This document shows positions 23,101 through 34,900 of a stretch of 64,000 bases of DNA, in pieces (within the stretch, counting starts at the first letter, position 1; each line of letters starts with the position of its first letter). The stretch is from positions 298,247,344-298,311,343 of the forward strand of contig OY821517.1 of the NCBI GenBank assembly GCA_963682025.1. The letters are read 5' to 3'. A program made the translations under genes and the position numbers. Source of the DNA: Cordilura impudica (lineage: Eukaryota; Arthropoda; Insecta; Diptera; Scathophagidae). The notes beneath the pieces were generated by a model. The model was not told the DNA's origin. It saw nothing but the letters and a program-made list of their open reading frames with translations, and ran no database searches.

Positions 23101-23595
23101 AATCGCGATTTATATCAATTCAGTAAATCGTGAACAAAATCAAAAGTTGTGCACCGATTGCAATGAAATAAAGCTCATTTTATTCGAAATATATTTAACT
23201 AACTGTTTGTAGACCAAAACTGTGATTTTTGTCCCATTTTTATTTTTTAGGAATTTTTAAAGAACAAAAAAAATGTTTTTTTTAAAAAAATTTTAATTTT
23301 TTTTTCAAAACTTGAACGATATCTCTAAAACTACTTGGAAAATTTAAAAACAAAGTAAGCACGGCTTTAAGATAATATTGTTTGCGAGTTTCGGATTTTT
23401 TTTTTAATTTAATATGGTGAACCGTTTTCAAGTTATTCCAATATATGTAGCGGAAGTGCCTTAATTTTGAACATAACGGTATATCTCGAAAAGTCGAGCT
23501 GATAGAAAAAAACCAAGGGCAGATTTGGATTCAGCGTCCCAAATAACCTTAAAAACAATATTCAGTTCTTAATCAACAGAACCATTGTTCCCTTG
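20155..23595 (-). mobile_element. 3.4-kb DNA transposon with ~610-bp inverted repeats, unclassified
   Basis: The left arm 20155-20785 and the right arm 22983-23595 are inverted repeats. Both start CAAGGGAACAA from the outside and share TCTATCAGCTCGACTTTTCG, TAACGGTATATCTCG, TAGCGGAAGTGCC and ATCGCGATTTATATCAATT. The first ~110 bp diverge more than the inner part. One minus-strand gene (22551-20860) fills the centre. A direct repeat of the left terminus (GGGAACAAAATTGAACTT) lies internally at 22606, just upstream of the gene start. No clear target duplication is visible. A mariner starts 20 bp beyond the right end. Superfamily not assigned. Confidence 0.75.
20860..22551 (-). pseudogene. Unclassified transposon-encoded protein, one in-frame stop
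   Basis: A single frame runs from ATG at 22551 to the stop at 20860, about 561 codons, broken only by TAA at 21081-21079 (after MSIKVH and before LNSHLDCFPENLGDF). The N-terminus has paired CxxC motifs (YFCNICGEY, VCKNCVEY) spaced like a ZAD-type zinc domain, then DDCYFCAVN. The middle has WRLFIDSSKRSLKCVLLHNG, CVDLKMVNFLLGQQGG and YPCFICLWDSRARSEHW. The C-terminus has NLGDFSEEQGERFHQDI, IEERYQGHWD and MMADYCW. I remember close relatives as uncharacterised proteins in aphids, hydra and other invertebrates. The invariant Asp residues could form a nuclease core, but no function is shown. Placement between long inverted repeats argues for a transposase. A one-base substitution or sequencing error could account for the stop. 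Confidence 0.72.
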
Positions 23596-23615
23596 TGTAA
23601 TCATTTTGCTAATTA

Positions 23616-24576
23616 CGAGGGCGGATCATAAGTCCGTTGCTTTTAGAATGAAACACAGTTGTTTTTTGCAAAATACACTTAGTCCAACGTTTCTCCAATT
23701 TTTGTATCCCATCCAAAAAATTGGATTTTTCGAGGCCCATAAAATAGGCATTTGTTTGATCAATAATTTCATCGTTGTAGCTAAATATCTTTCCACCGAA
23801 CCATTTCTCCAGGTTTGAAAAAAAGGAAATAGTCACTGGAGGCTTAATCCGGAGAATATGGCGGATGAGGTACCAATTCGTAGCCCAATTCATGGAATTT
23901 TGCCATTGAGACTGCACACTTGTGCACCCGTGCATTATCTTGATTAAAAATAACTTTTTTCTTGGCCATATGGGATCGTTTTTTTTTCAAATCCTCGTTA
24001 AATCGGTCCAATAAGTTGGCATAATATTTGCCGTTTATTGTTTTTCCCTTTTGAAGGTAATCGATGTCGATTATCCCGCGTGAATTCCAAAAAACTGTTG
24101 CCCTCACCTTATTGGCCGACAAACTTACCTTGGCCTTCTTCGGAGCCGGTTCACCCGGAGAAACCCATTGCTTAGACTGCTGCTTGGTCTCCGGAGTGTT
24201 ATAATAGATCCATGTTTCATCCACAGTTACAAAACGCCGCAAAAACTCATTCGAATTGCGGTTAAACAACTCAAAACAACCCTTTGAAGTTGTCACACGA
24301 TTATGGTCAATTGAGAGCAAACGCACTTTTACTCTTCGATCGGCCAACACCATATCGTGGATTTTTCGGATGTATTGACCTCAATTGGCCGTCCAGAACG
24401 TTCAGCGTTATTTTTATTTGTGCGACCACAACGAGAGTCAGTAAACCACTTTTTTACCGTTGAAATCGATGGTGCAGAGTCCCCATAGTATTTATCAAGC
24501 TTTTCCTTGGTTTGATTGAAGGTGTTTTTTCGCAAAAAATAATGTTTAGTGAGCACTCGAAATTCACTTTTTTTCC

Positions 24577-24608
<32 letters not shown>

Positions 24609-24762
24609 GAGGTTGTATGTTTTGAACAGCTGTTAAACGCAAAGTAAATGACGGAACTTGCTCAAAATTTTACAGTAGTCTAGTAACAGGTGGTACTTGA
24701 TGGGAGCAGTGTTGCGTTTCATAGAAGTTCGAAAAGTCACGGACTTATTGATTCGCCCTCGT
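23616..24762 (-). mobile_element. mariner element with TA target duplication, nearly complete
   Basis: The ends are TA + CGAGGGCGGATCATAAGTCC at 23616 and its inverted partner GGACTTATTGATTCGCCCTCG + TA at 24762, giving a 1147-bp element flanked by TA (23614-23615 and 24763-24764). It contains a frameshifted transposase on the minus strand. A long A run (about 24579-24607) interrupts the 5' untranslated part. A deleted relative with the same ends is at 35402-35899. Confidence 0.9.
23660..24578 (-). pseudogene. mariner transposase, frameshifted
   Basis: The start ATG is at 24578. An extra A in the early A-run shifts the frame, and the reading continues as KHYFLRKNTFNQTKEKLDKYYGDSAPSISTVKKWF (24550-24430; HTH domain), then RVTTSKGCFELFNRN. 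The catalytic core has TVDETWIYYNTPETKQQSKQW (first Asp near 24215), VIFNQDNARVHKC (second Asp near 23935) and HPPYSPD (third Asp near 23847), consistent with the DD34D mariner signature. Frameshifts near 24345 and 23845 separate the parts. The C-terminus reads NLEKWFGGKIFS and KLEKRWTKCI before running into the end repeat. The family is certain; activity is excluded by the breaks. Confidence 0.88.
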
Positions 24763-24794
24763 ATAAACGTTTAATAACACTATTTTACAACCAA

Positions 24795-25435
24795 AAACAA
24801 GTAAGAAAATTATAATCGGCCTAATCTATAGAGTCTATGCGATACCCTAACCATGCGTTTAGAATATTGGTTTTAGGTCCAATAATTGGATATAGAAAAC
24901 AAACATTTTTAATTTATATTAATTTTTTGCATGTAGATATGGGGACTAGGTTAAAAAATGGACCGATTAGGTAGTCACTTATTTTATTTTGCAAAAACGT
25001 ATACATACCAAATCTGAGAAAAATCTGTGGAATATTTTTCATTTTGATAGGTTAATGTGAAGATCGGGAAGCAGCTTTATATGGGGGCTTGACTAAGAAC
25101 TATCCTCTAGTGTTTTTTTTTGGACTACTAACCTAGATCTATATGATAACTTGGATCTTACGACAATTTAAGTCGATATCATATGGGCCATTTGTATGGG
25201 GACTAGGTCTCAACATGCACCGGTTTTACACCAACTTCAGTAACGTTCGTCCTTTGGCCGACAGAGGCTTATATATCAAATTTCATGAAAATATATTCAT
25301 ATTTGCGATCTGTAGTTTGATTACAAACTTTACATGGACACACAGACGCTAAATCGACTCAGAAAGTGATTCTGTGTCGATCGGTACAGCAAAAGATGAA
25401 TCGAGGTCACATATTTTTGGCAGTTAACCTTGACG
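24795..25435 (-). repeat. HINE-A (DINE-like) element, microsatellite lost
   Basis: It begins ACAAGTAAGAAAATTATAAT followed by GCGATACCCTAACCATGCG, contains GGGGACTAGGT and GATCGGGAAGCAG, and ends CACAGACGCTAAATCGACTC near 25360 then AGATGAATCGAGGTC. The (GGAC)n tract present in the copy at 61460 is reduced to nothing here. Confidence 0.65.
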
Positions 25436-26364
25436 TAGCAGAGCAAAAAAAAAATTTTTTTTTTTTTATAAATTTGTTAATTTTTTTTAATTTAAAATTT
25501 TTTTTTTTAAATAATTTTTTTTAAATTTTTTTTTTTTTTTAATTTAATTTTTTTTTTTAATTTTTTGACATTTTTTAATATTTAAAATGTGTATGTGATA
25601 AATTTTTCCTTTACATATCAAACCGGACATCGGAATAAGACTCAGTGCGCCCACTCATTAACCTAAGTACACTTGTCACGTCTCTGCACATTTCCAAAAA
25701 CGTTAATTTTGTGAAACAGTGTAATCAATTAGCGCGATCTAACACTACAAACGTAATCGGTTACTCGAGAAACCCCAAATAGTTTATTCAATAAATTTAC
25801 ACATTTTGTCGACGACCTAGGACCTGTGACTTTAGGTAACTAATTTTTCCACTAATTCTCTAAAATGTAAATGTTTAACTGTCACTAGACTGCTTTCTTA
25901 TTTTAAATAGTGATTTAATTGTTTATTGCATGTCATTGCCATTTAACTATCTTTCACTTTGTCTGATTGTCGTCTCTCCCTTTATTTAATTATCTCTATT
26001 GCCGTTAACAGGTTGTTTATAAATAATTTTTTTAAACTTCATTCTGTGGAGCAATAGTTTTTTTTTTACTTCAAAATCATTTCAACTGTCAACGAACAGT
26101 CAACAATTAAGTCATTTTTGCGTGTTTTGTGGTAAAGAAAATTAAAAAAAAAAAAAGATTATAAATATAACTCCCCTTGATTTTCTTTCTCTTTTAAATT
26201 ATAAACGTGGTAAACATTTTTTACTATTCTATTTTATTATTTTTTTTTTGCGTGATGACATTTAAAAATTGTATTTTTTAATTCCGTTTATTTCGTACTA
26301 CTCGTTCCGTTCATCATCTACTTCTATCGTTACATATTTGTACGAAAAGTTTATTCACCTTTTT
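25436..26364. other. Low-complexity and AT-rich spacer
   Basis: 25446-25570 is almost pure T with short A runs. The remainder is AT-rich DNA without a recognised gene. A GTAATCGGTTACTCGAGAAAC block at 25751 resembles the core of the degenerate arrays at 11.2-12.1 kb. Confidence 0.5.
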
Positions 26365-27078
26365 ATACCCTATATCACTATGTGGTCAAGGTATAAAGAG
26401 TTTGTGTTAATGTTTATAACTGCCAAAAGTATTTGACATAGATCCATCTTTTATTATACCGATCGACTCAGAATCAATCGATTGTGTGATGTCCGTCCGT
26501 CCGTCTGTCCGCCTGTGTGTCAATGTAAACCTTGTAATCAAACTATGAAATATTTTAAAATTTGGTATATAAGCTTTTATCATAAGGCGAACGTTATTGA
26601 AATTGGTGAAAATCGGTGGATGTTCAGACCTAGTCCGCATACAATGAGATCGATTTAAATTGCCATAAGATCCAAATTATCGTATGATCTCGGTCAATTT
26701 TTGTTTGTGTCTTTATTACATCTAATAATCAGTAGTCCAAAAATAAATCCTGTAGGACAATATTTAGTCACAGCCCCTATATAAAGCTGCCTCCCGATCT
26801 TTACTTAAATCTATAAAAAAAAAAAATATATATATTGCACATATTTTTCATATATACTAAGTGACCTTACCAAATATGGTCAGGGTCGGTCCATTTTTCG
26901 ACCTATCCGAAGGCAAAAAAAAATTAATAGCGATGAAACTCAAATTTGGTTTACACTTATTTCCAATTAGTTGGACCTAAGAGATCGGACCTAAGAGACC
27001 TAAGAGAGCGTTTTTAAACGTATTGTATAAGGTATCGTATAGTCGGTCTAGACTTATTAATATTTTCTTACTTTTTCC
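26365..27078 (+). mobile_element. HINE-A (DINE-like) element
   Basis: It starts TATACCCTATATCACTATGT, has ATTATACCGATCGACTCAG at 26454 then (GTCC)n at 26491-26515, and ends GGTATCGTATAGTCGGTCTA near 27050. It is collinear with the copy at 6395-7165, with a tandem stutter (CCTAAGAGA three times) near 26980. Confidence 0.68.
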
Positions 27079-27406
27079 CATTGTTGTTATTCGTGTCAGT
27101 TTTAATGCGGTTATGATTTTGTCAATACTACAGGTATGTGACAATTTAGAAAATTGATTCATCTATTTGTGAAGTGTTTAGTTTGTAATTTATTGTTACG
27201 TCAATAAGAAATTGTTATTTCTACACCTTTATTGCGAAATTCGTTCTACGATTACTGAACGAAGAATTGATCGACTTTAAAATATTATTAAAGTCCAACT
27301 CAAAATCTAAATTGAATTTAAAGTGAAAATTAGCTCAGATACATGATATTTTTGGCGCTATAGCTCTCGGATACAATTTAGTTTGAATTTAAGTGGGTAT
27401 ACTATA

Positions 27407-29682
27407 GGGTGGCCCTTAATAAAAAAAGTGTTCAAACTCTCGGTCGCACCCCCTAGAAATATGCGAATAGCAAAAAATTTAAAATTTCAAGTGTGTTTTT
27501 TGGGGAAAATATGATGTTTTTTTTTCAGATTTTACGAAAATTTCGTTCTATAGTTTAATTTTTCCGACAAATTGTTATATAATTCGGGATCAGTATTAAA
27601 TTATCTTTCAAAAAAGCTAAAAAACTTCAAAATCGAATAAAAACTCGCCAAGAAATTGCAAATGCCACAGACCACTTTTGTGCCAAAAAAAAAAAAAAAA
27701 AAAAAAAAACTAGATCATGACATTTGATGGCATTTTTTGCAACTTTAAGAAATTAATTAAAGCCAACATTTTGTTTTAGTCTCTATAGCTGTAAGTACTC
27801 AGATATGAAGTATTGTTTTATTACCAACTTGTTTACCTATTAAGCATTGAGACCGAAAATGGAAAATTTTTTTGATCCAATTTTGAAAACTCCTTTTTCA
27901 AGTTTTGAAAAATATTCTTAACCAAAATTTTAAAAAATTGATCTAGCTCTTTAAGGTCTTGTTAAATGCATGTTAGAGATTAACTGTGTGAATTTTAAGG
28001 TAAATCCCTATGCCAGAATTTTTTTGGCAAGGATTTTATTTTTGAGGATTTCGAGAAAAATGGGATTTTTTTAAAATATTATGTAAATGTACTATTTCTA
28101 AATACTTTGTATCAAAAATCCATCACCTTTCTACTTTTGAATGTTATATTTGATCTTAATAGCCTAGGGTTTCGGAAAAAAATATTATGACCCCATTAAC
28201 ACTTTTGGAATTGGGGTCACATAAAACCCCAAGCTAGTAAAAGACAATTTATTCAAAATATTCACATAGTTTCTAAGTGCTGTTGAATTTTTAGATGCGA
28301 TGCTTAAAATATAATAACTAAATGTGTATAACTTCCGTTCCTAAATTTTGGGATAAATCCGAGAACGTTAACCCATTATTTGCCAAGGCCAGTTTTGGAT
28401 TTTAAAATATTTTTCAATAAAAGTTATCAAAAACGAGTTTTTCTATTAAACTCGATGAAACCACTATTTCGAATTGAAGAAAAATAAATCAGTTTTTTAT
28501 TTATTTAACCCTTCAGTGCTCCTGGGATCAAAATAATCCATTGTGATATATCTTTGGTGCAATTATCTGCTTATTGCTCGCGAATATAAATTAAAACAAC
28601 TTTTAACCAATTTTGTTATAAAATTATTTTATGCATAAAAACTATCTATATTTTTCTAAATAAAATTTAATGCAAAAAAACTATCTATATTCTTCTAAAT
28701 AAAATAAGAAGACCCAGAAATGACCCAAAGCTAAAGGACAATTCATTCAAAAGTATATGAAATATGAAATTAATATAATAATATAAAATTAAAGAAAAGC
28801 AATACTTATTGCAAGTCGTAAGTGATTACAAAAAACAATTTGAATCACACACTAAATCATTCTTAAATACACCAAAATAAATAGCTTTGGATCATTTGTG
28901 GGCCTTATTTTATTTCGAAAAATATAAATAGTTTTTATACATAAAATAATTTTATAACAAAATTGTTTAAAAGTTGTTTTAATTCATATTCGCGAGCAAT
29001 AAGCAGATAATTGCACCAAAGATATATCACAATGTATTATTTTGATCCCAGGAGCACTGAAGGGTTAAATAAGTAAAAATTACCCGAATTATTATTCTTA
29101 AATTCTAAAAAGTGATTCCATCGTTTTCGGTAATTTTTTTTAAAAAAATGGTTTAAAATCTAAAGCTGGCCTTGGCAAATAATGGGTTAACGTTCTCGGA
29201 TTTATCTCAAATTTTAGGAACGGAAGTTCTACACATTTAGTTATTATATTTTAAGCGTCGCATCAAAAGATTCAATAGCACTTACAAAATATTTGAATTT
29301 TTTGAATAAATTGTTTTTTGTTAGCTTGGGGTCATATGTGACCCCGAAACCAAAAGGGTTAATGAGGTCATAATATTTTTTTGGCACGAGTTTGTATTCG
29401 ATTTTGAAGTTTTATAGCTTTTTGGAAAGATAATGTAATACTGATCCCGAATTATATAACAATTTGTCGGTAAAATTTAACTATAGAACGAAATTTTCGT
29501 AAAATCTGAAAGAAAGTCATATTTTCCCCATATAAAACACACTTGAAATTTTCAATCGCGTTGAGCCACCTCTAAATATTTTTTGATTGGTCCAAAACTT
29601 TGCATTTCTCACTTTTTTGCTATTCGCATATTTCTAGGGGGTGCGACCGAGAGTTTGAACACTTTTTTATTAAAGGTCACCC
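27407..29682. mobile_element. Large palindromic (foldback) element flanked by TA
   Basis: The ends are GGGTGGCCCTTAATAAAAAA at 27407 and its partner TTTTTTATTAAAGGTCACCC ending 29682, each flanked by TA (27405-27406 and 29683-29684). The arms are near-perfect inverted repeats down to a spacer of about 220 bp around 28665-28885. Inner pairs include CTTCAGTGCTCCTGGGATC with its complement at 29045, and GCAATAAGCAGATAATTGC. The right arm lacks about 500 bp present in the left arm (equivalent of 27690-28190) with a junction near 29378. No transposase is present. A second copy fragment lies at 2126-2934. Confidence 0.85.
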
Positions 29683-29684
29683 TA

Positions 29685-31559
29685 ATGCACACATATGAAC
29701 AGCTAAATTTTGAAAGTTTTTCTAAGCCAATTCGCATAATAACCTAGAAAAAATTAAAACCATTCTAAACTAATTTTTCTCTACACCATTTCTAAATGAA
29801 GTTCATTTAAAAAATTTTACCAAAAGCTAAATAAAAAAAAAAATTGGAAAAGATTCAATTAAGAAGATACAAATTGAAGTTGACAAAAAAAAAATTTATT
29901 AATTATAAAAATAAATTAATATTAAAAATAATAATAGTAATAATAATAATTATGTCAATCGCTACGATAAATGCTGCTTCTGGGTCGACTGTTCTTTACT
30001 TTCGTGGTTATACGAATATATCAAGGAGTGAAATCCTACGAACATATTTTGTTTAAATTTCCTTGCACCAAGTGACACCAGCCCCTTTTTAAGCAATTGC
30101 CAAATTATGTGGGAGCCAACCTATCACGTCTAAATATCTGTGTAACATTGCATGACGCTAGTTGAACTAATGTCTCAACTTCCCTGGACGGTATTATCTG
30201 GCAAAATAAACGATTTTGGATGAACTTTACGGAATTCCTCCTCGATCCAACGATGCTCAAATCAACAAAACATGATGGCTAGTACTAGGGCGGGTCGATT
30301 TGTAGGGAGGCAAAAATACCCTCATATGACAAGGAAAATCATATTCTAGGGATCAAAATAAGAAACTTTGCCCGAGGAATCATACTTCTAAAACGAGTTC
30401 TGATGTTCCGACTTTTGACCTGTCTCATGCAATTGATCTGAAACTTGGCCCATAGTCTTGTTGTGACTACAGATTAATTTTGGGGTAGTCACGCAGAGTC
30501 ACGCATAGTCACGAAGTGATCTAAAAGTTATTTACCCTCATCCGATCGATCTTTTTGAATAACATAACATAGTCAGTCCAGTTTTGTCTCTAAACTCTTT
30601 CTTGATCCGTAATTTTGTAGCTGAAACAATTTTCTTATCATCAGGGTTAAGACATTTTAAGTATGGAGAACTAAAAAATGTTTTCCACAATTTGTAATAG
30701 TGAGACTTATTTTTTTCTTCAATTTGTAGAATAAAGTAAAAGTAGTGATTTTTATTAAATATAATGCATTTGTATTTAGACGATGAATTTTTCACAAACC
30801 GGAAACTTTTATTGTAATATAAAGAGTTTTCTACAATTTGTCTTCTCATTATACTTTTTCACTTTCGTCCCACTCTAATATACATGATCATTAATTAAGT
30901 TTTTGATATACTAGGTTACATATTTACAACACCAATAACAAAAATCACAGTAACGAAAAGAAAGAAAACAAAAAACAAAACAATGTACAAGTGTTAGCAA
31001 TTGCGTTTGCAGCATATTTTGATTTGCAACTTGGGAATTATAAAAGAAAGTTAAATATTTTGCGTAATTGAAACTATACGCAAAATGTTTTTTCGGAATC
31101 CACAAGCTGAAATCCCATAGTAATTTACTGTGGAAACAGTTTTACCCAATCTCAGCCAATAACTCTTTGAAACTCTGTATTTATTTCAAAAAATACTAAT
31201 TTTTTGGGATAATATTCAAAAAAATGGTAAAAATATTTCTACAACATTTTTCTAAAAAAAAATTATCAAGAAAATAGTCGAATACCTTAAGTTGAAGCTT
31301 CCATTTAAAAAAAGTTTTGATTTTAGAACAAACAACCATATACTTGAAATTCGTAGTTTTTACTTTTTACCACTTTGCACTTAATTAGCGAAAATTATTG
31401 AACTTTGAGAGTGGATAACAAAAAGTAAACAACGTGGAAAAATTTTTTTTGACAGCTATTGACGGTGAATTTTATCTGCTTTAACCCGGTACCAAAACTT
31501 ATTACAATATATTAACTTGAACTTTTGAATTAGTCGTCACTTTTGACACATTTCAACCC
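29685..31559. other. Spacer without recognised gene
   Basis: No gene with a recognisable family. A minus frame of 103 codons at 30538-30849 starts MRRQIVENSLYYNKSF and has no motif I know; it is probably chance. AGGGCGGGTCGATTTGTAGG at 30290 looks like a transposon end but I find no partner. A triple AGTCACGCA/AGTCACGAA stutter is at 30487-30513. Confidence 0.45.
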
Positions 31560-34500
31560 AATGTGCGGCGCAAGGAATTCAAAATGCACCACACCACGAT
31601 AATCGATGAACACTGATTTTTGGAACGATTTTGGTGTGATATTTTCGGTCCGTCTTTACTTTTTTTTTTTTTCAAAAAATTCGCTTGATTGGTTACTTCG
31701 GGGTCGTGGTCAAAGTCTCGCCACCCGTAATGGTGTGCTTTATTTTGTTCTAGTAGTCAGAAAGCTTTTTTTTAGAGACGCTCTTTTTCAAAGAAATTGA
31801 GTGTATTTTAAGTCAATCGAGATTTGACGCCTTCGAGGCCGAAAATATATTTAAAAATGGTATTGACTAAGCCTTTTGGACTGTCAACAGTATTAGAAAG
31901 ATCTCTAATTGCCAATCGGCGATTTTTTTTAACACCAAATCTATGATTTTCTTGACGTGTCGGTCATCAGTTATAGTTTTTGACGTGTAAACAGCTATAC
32001 GCGCAGGGGGGTTAATTTCTATTTCACAATACAATCACAAAAACAGCGTAACATGTGAGCCGTAAGACAAAATCGGTGTGACTTATGATTGTATTGGTGA
32101 AAAAATTATGATATGTAATAACCTGTTTGAAAATGAAAAATGAAAAATAAAAAATGAAAAATTAAAAATGAAAAAAAAAATGAAAAAAAAAAAATGAAAA
32201 AAATTAAAAAAAAAAATTGAAATGAAAAATTAAAAAATAAAAAATGAAAAACGAAAAACGAAAAATAAAAAACGAAAAATAAAAAATAAAAAATGAAAAA
32301 TTAAAAATAAAAATGAAAATTTGAAAATTAAAAATGAAAAATAAAAAATCAAAATTTAAAAAAGAAAAATTAAAAATAAAAATGATAAATGAAAATTAAA
32401 ATTAAAAAATTAAAAATGAAATATGAAAAATTAAAAATTAAAAATGGAAAAATAAAAAATGAAAAATAAAAAATTAAAAATAAAAAACAAAAAATAAAAA
32501 ATGAAAAATAAAAAATTAAATAACTAAAAATTAAAAATTAAATATTAAAAATTAAAAATTAATAATTAAAAATTAAAAATTAATTGAAAATTAAAAATTA
32601 AAAATTGAAAATTAAAAATTAAATATTAAAAATTAATAATTAAAAATTAAAAATTAATTGAAAATTAAAAATTAAAAATTGAAAATTAAAAATTAAAAAT
32701 TAAAATTTAACAATTAAAAATTAAAAATTTAAAATTAAAAATTAAAAATTAAAAATTAAAAATTAAAAATTAGAAATTAAAAATTAAAAATTAAAAATTA
32801 AAAATTAAAAATTAAAAATTAAAAATTAAAAATTAAAAATTAAAAATTAAAAATTAAAAATTAAAAATTAAAAATTAAAAATTAAAAATTAAAAATTAAA
32901 AATTAAAAATTAAAAATTAAAAATTAAAAATTAAAAATTAAAAATTAAAAATTAAAAATTAAAAATTAAAAATTAAAAATTAAAAATTAAAAATTAAAAA
33001 TTAAAAATTAAAAATTAAAAATTAAAAATTAAAAGTTAAAAATTAAAAATTAAAAATTAAAAATTAAAAATTAAAAATTAAAAATTAAAAATTAAAAATT
33101 AAAAATTAAAAATTAAAAATTAAAAATTTAAAAATTAAAAATTAAAAATTAAAAATTAAAAATTAAAATTTAAAAATTAAAAATTAAAAATTAAAAATTA
33201 AAAATTAAAAATTAAAAATTAAAAATTAAAAATTAAAAATTAAAAATTAAAAATTAAAAATTAAAAATTAAAAATGAAAACTGAAAATGAAAAATAAAAA
33301 ATAAAAATTGAAAAATAAAGAATAAAAAATGAAAATTAAAAAATAAAAAATAAAAAAGGAAAAATGAGAAATAAAAAATAAAAAATGAAAAATAAGAAAT
33401 TAAAAATGAAAAACAAAAAATGAAAAATGAAATATGTAAAATAAAAAATGAAAAATGGAAAACGATAAATGAAAAATGAAAAACGATAAATGAAAAAAAA
33501 AAAAAAATTAAAAAAAAAATTAAAAATTAAAAATGAAAAACGAAAAATTAAAAAATGAAAAATAAAAATGGAAAATAAAAAATTAAAAATAAAAAATTAA
33601 AATGAAAAATGGAAAACAAAAAATGAAAAATGAAAAACAAAAAATTAAAATCGAAAAATAAAAAATGAAAAATGAAAAATGGAAAAAAAAAAACTAAAAA
33701 TGAAAAATGAAAATCGAAAAAAGAAAAATAAAAAATGAATAAAGAAAAATAAAAAATGAATAAAGAAAAATAAAAAAGAAAAACGAAAAAAACAAAAAAT
33801 TAAAAATAAAAAATGGAAAATAAAACATCAAAAATGAAACACAGAAAATGAAAAATAAAAAATGAAAAATGAAAAACGAAAATCGCAAAATGAAAAATGA
33901 AAAAATTAAAAATAAAAAATAAATTAAAAAAGAAAAATAAAAAATGAAAAACAAAAAATGAAATATGTAAAATAAAAAATGAAAAATGAAAAACGATAAA
34001 TGAAAAATAAAAAATGAAAAACGAAAAATGAAAAAATTAAATATAAAACTGGAAAATAAAAAATGAAAAACAAAAAATTGAAAATGAAAAATAAAAAATG
34101 AAAAATAAAAATGGAAAATAAAAAATGAAAAATGAAAAACAAATAATTAAAAATGAAAAATAAAAAATTAAAAATGAAAAATGAAAAATGGAAAACAAAA
34201 AATGAAAAATGAAAAATTAAAAATTAAAAATGAAAAATAAACAATGAAAAATAAAAAATTAAAAATAAAAAACGAAAAAAAAAAATTAAATATAAAAAAT
34301 AAAAAATGAAAAATCAAAAATAGAAGATAAAGAAAAATAAAAAATGAAAAACAAAAAATGAATAAATGAAAAATAAAAAAATTAAAAATAAAAAATGAAA
34401 AACGAAAAACGAAAATTTACAAATTAACCGGTCGAAACAATCCATCCAATAATAAATATTTTTATATTAGCAGAGCCCCTACAGTTGATTGCTATAAGTG

Positions 34501-34900
34501 ATAAATCGATGACGCTTTCTGTTTGATTTTAAAAAAGTACCATAAAATATCTTTAATTACTAGATGTTTACACATCTCCCCTGTGATTGGACTCATATGA
34601 TTCATTTTTTTGTCCGGGATGCTCTTGGTCTGCAACATTTTCTCTGCCTTCCTGAAACCGTTTGCAGCACTTGTATATATTTTTTTTCGACGTAGCCTTG
34701 TCACCGAAGGGGTTCTGCAAAATCCTTTCTTTACGTTTCTGCAGCAGAAATTTTAATAACACAAATAAAATTGTTTGGAATTTCTTTGTTCAGACTTGTT
34801 AAAATCGCCAAATTCACTTTCAGTTGTTTACAAAAACGAGCGTCACTATTGACATGAAACAGTACTACCAACCGCGAAATTTAAATTTAAAAGACCAAGA
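31560..34900 (-). pseudogene. mariner-family transposase relic split by the (TTAAAAA)n element
   Basis: On the minus strand, 34900-34606 gives ILQNPFGDKATSKKNIYKCC and KRFQEGRENVADQEHPGQ, the first HTH region of a mariner-type transposase. After the satellite element, 31992 to about 31800 continues TITDDRHVKKIIDLVLK, NRRLAIRDLSNTVDSPKG and LVNTIFKYIFGLEGVKSRL, the second HTH region. Further down, near 31600-31560, is DYRGVVHFEFLAP, the strand after the first catalytic Asp. Both parts share strand and order. Frameshifts and stops are numerous and no ends are seen. That the two pieces were once one copy is inference. Confidence 0.55.
32090..34605 (+). repeat. Element carrying a (TTAAAAA)n satellite array, copy 1
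   Basis: The core (about 32520-33270) is an almost uniform 7-bp repeat TTAAAAA. It is flanked on both sides by diverged A-rich variants (AAAAATGAAA, AAAAACGAAA). The non-repetitive ends are TTGTATTGGTGAAAAAATTA at about 32090 and a 180-bp right end containing ATTAGCAGAGCCCCTACAGT and AGATGTTTACACATCTCCCC (34470-34605). Exactly the same two ends bound the inverted array at 52082-54478, so the array is part of a mobile or duplicated unit. Phe/Ile-rich frames at 33694-34142 are the repeat read in reverse. Confidence 0.75.

Noticed and set aside
30538..30849. 103-codon minus-strand frame
   Set aside because: No recognisable domain, no repeat copy, AT-rich composition; most likely chance.
32520..33270. 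TTAAAAA array as a telomere-like or CRISPR-like repeat
   Set aside because: Fly telomeres do not use such repeats, there are no spacers, and an inverted copy sits in a canoe intron.
33694..34142. Two minus-strand frames encoding Phe/Ile/Leu-rich, membrane-like proteins
   Set aside because: They are the A-rich satellite margin read in reverse; composition and period explain the frames.
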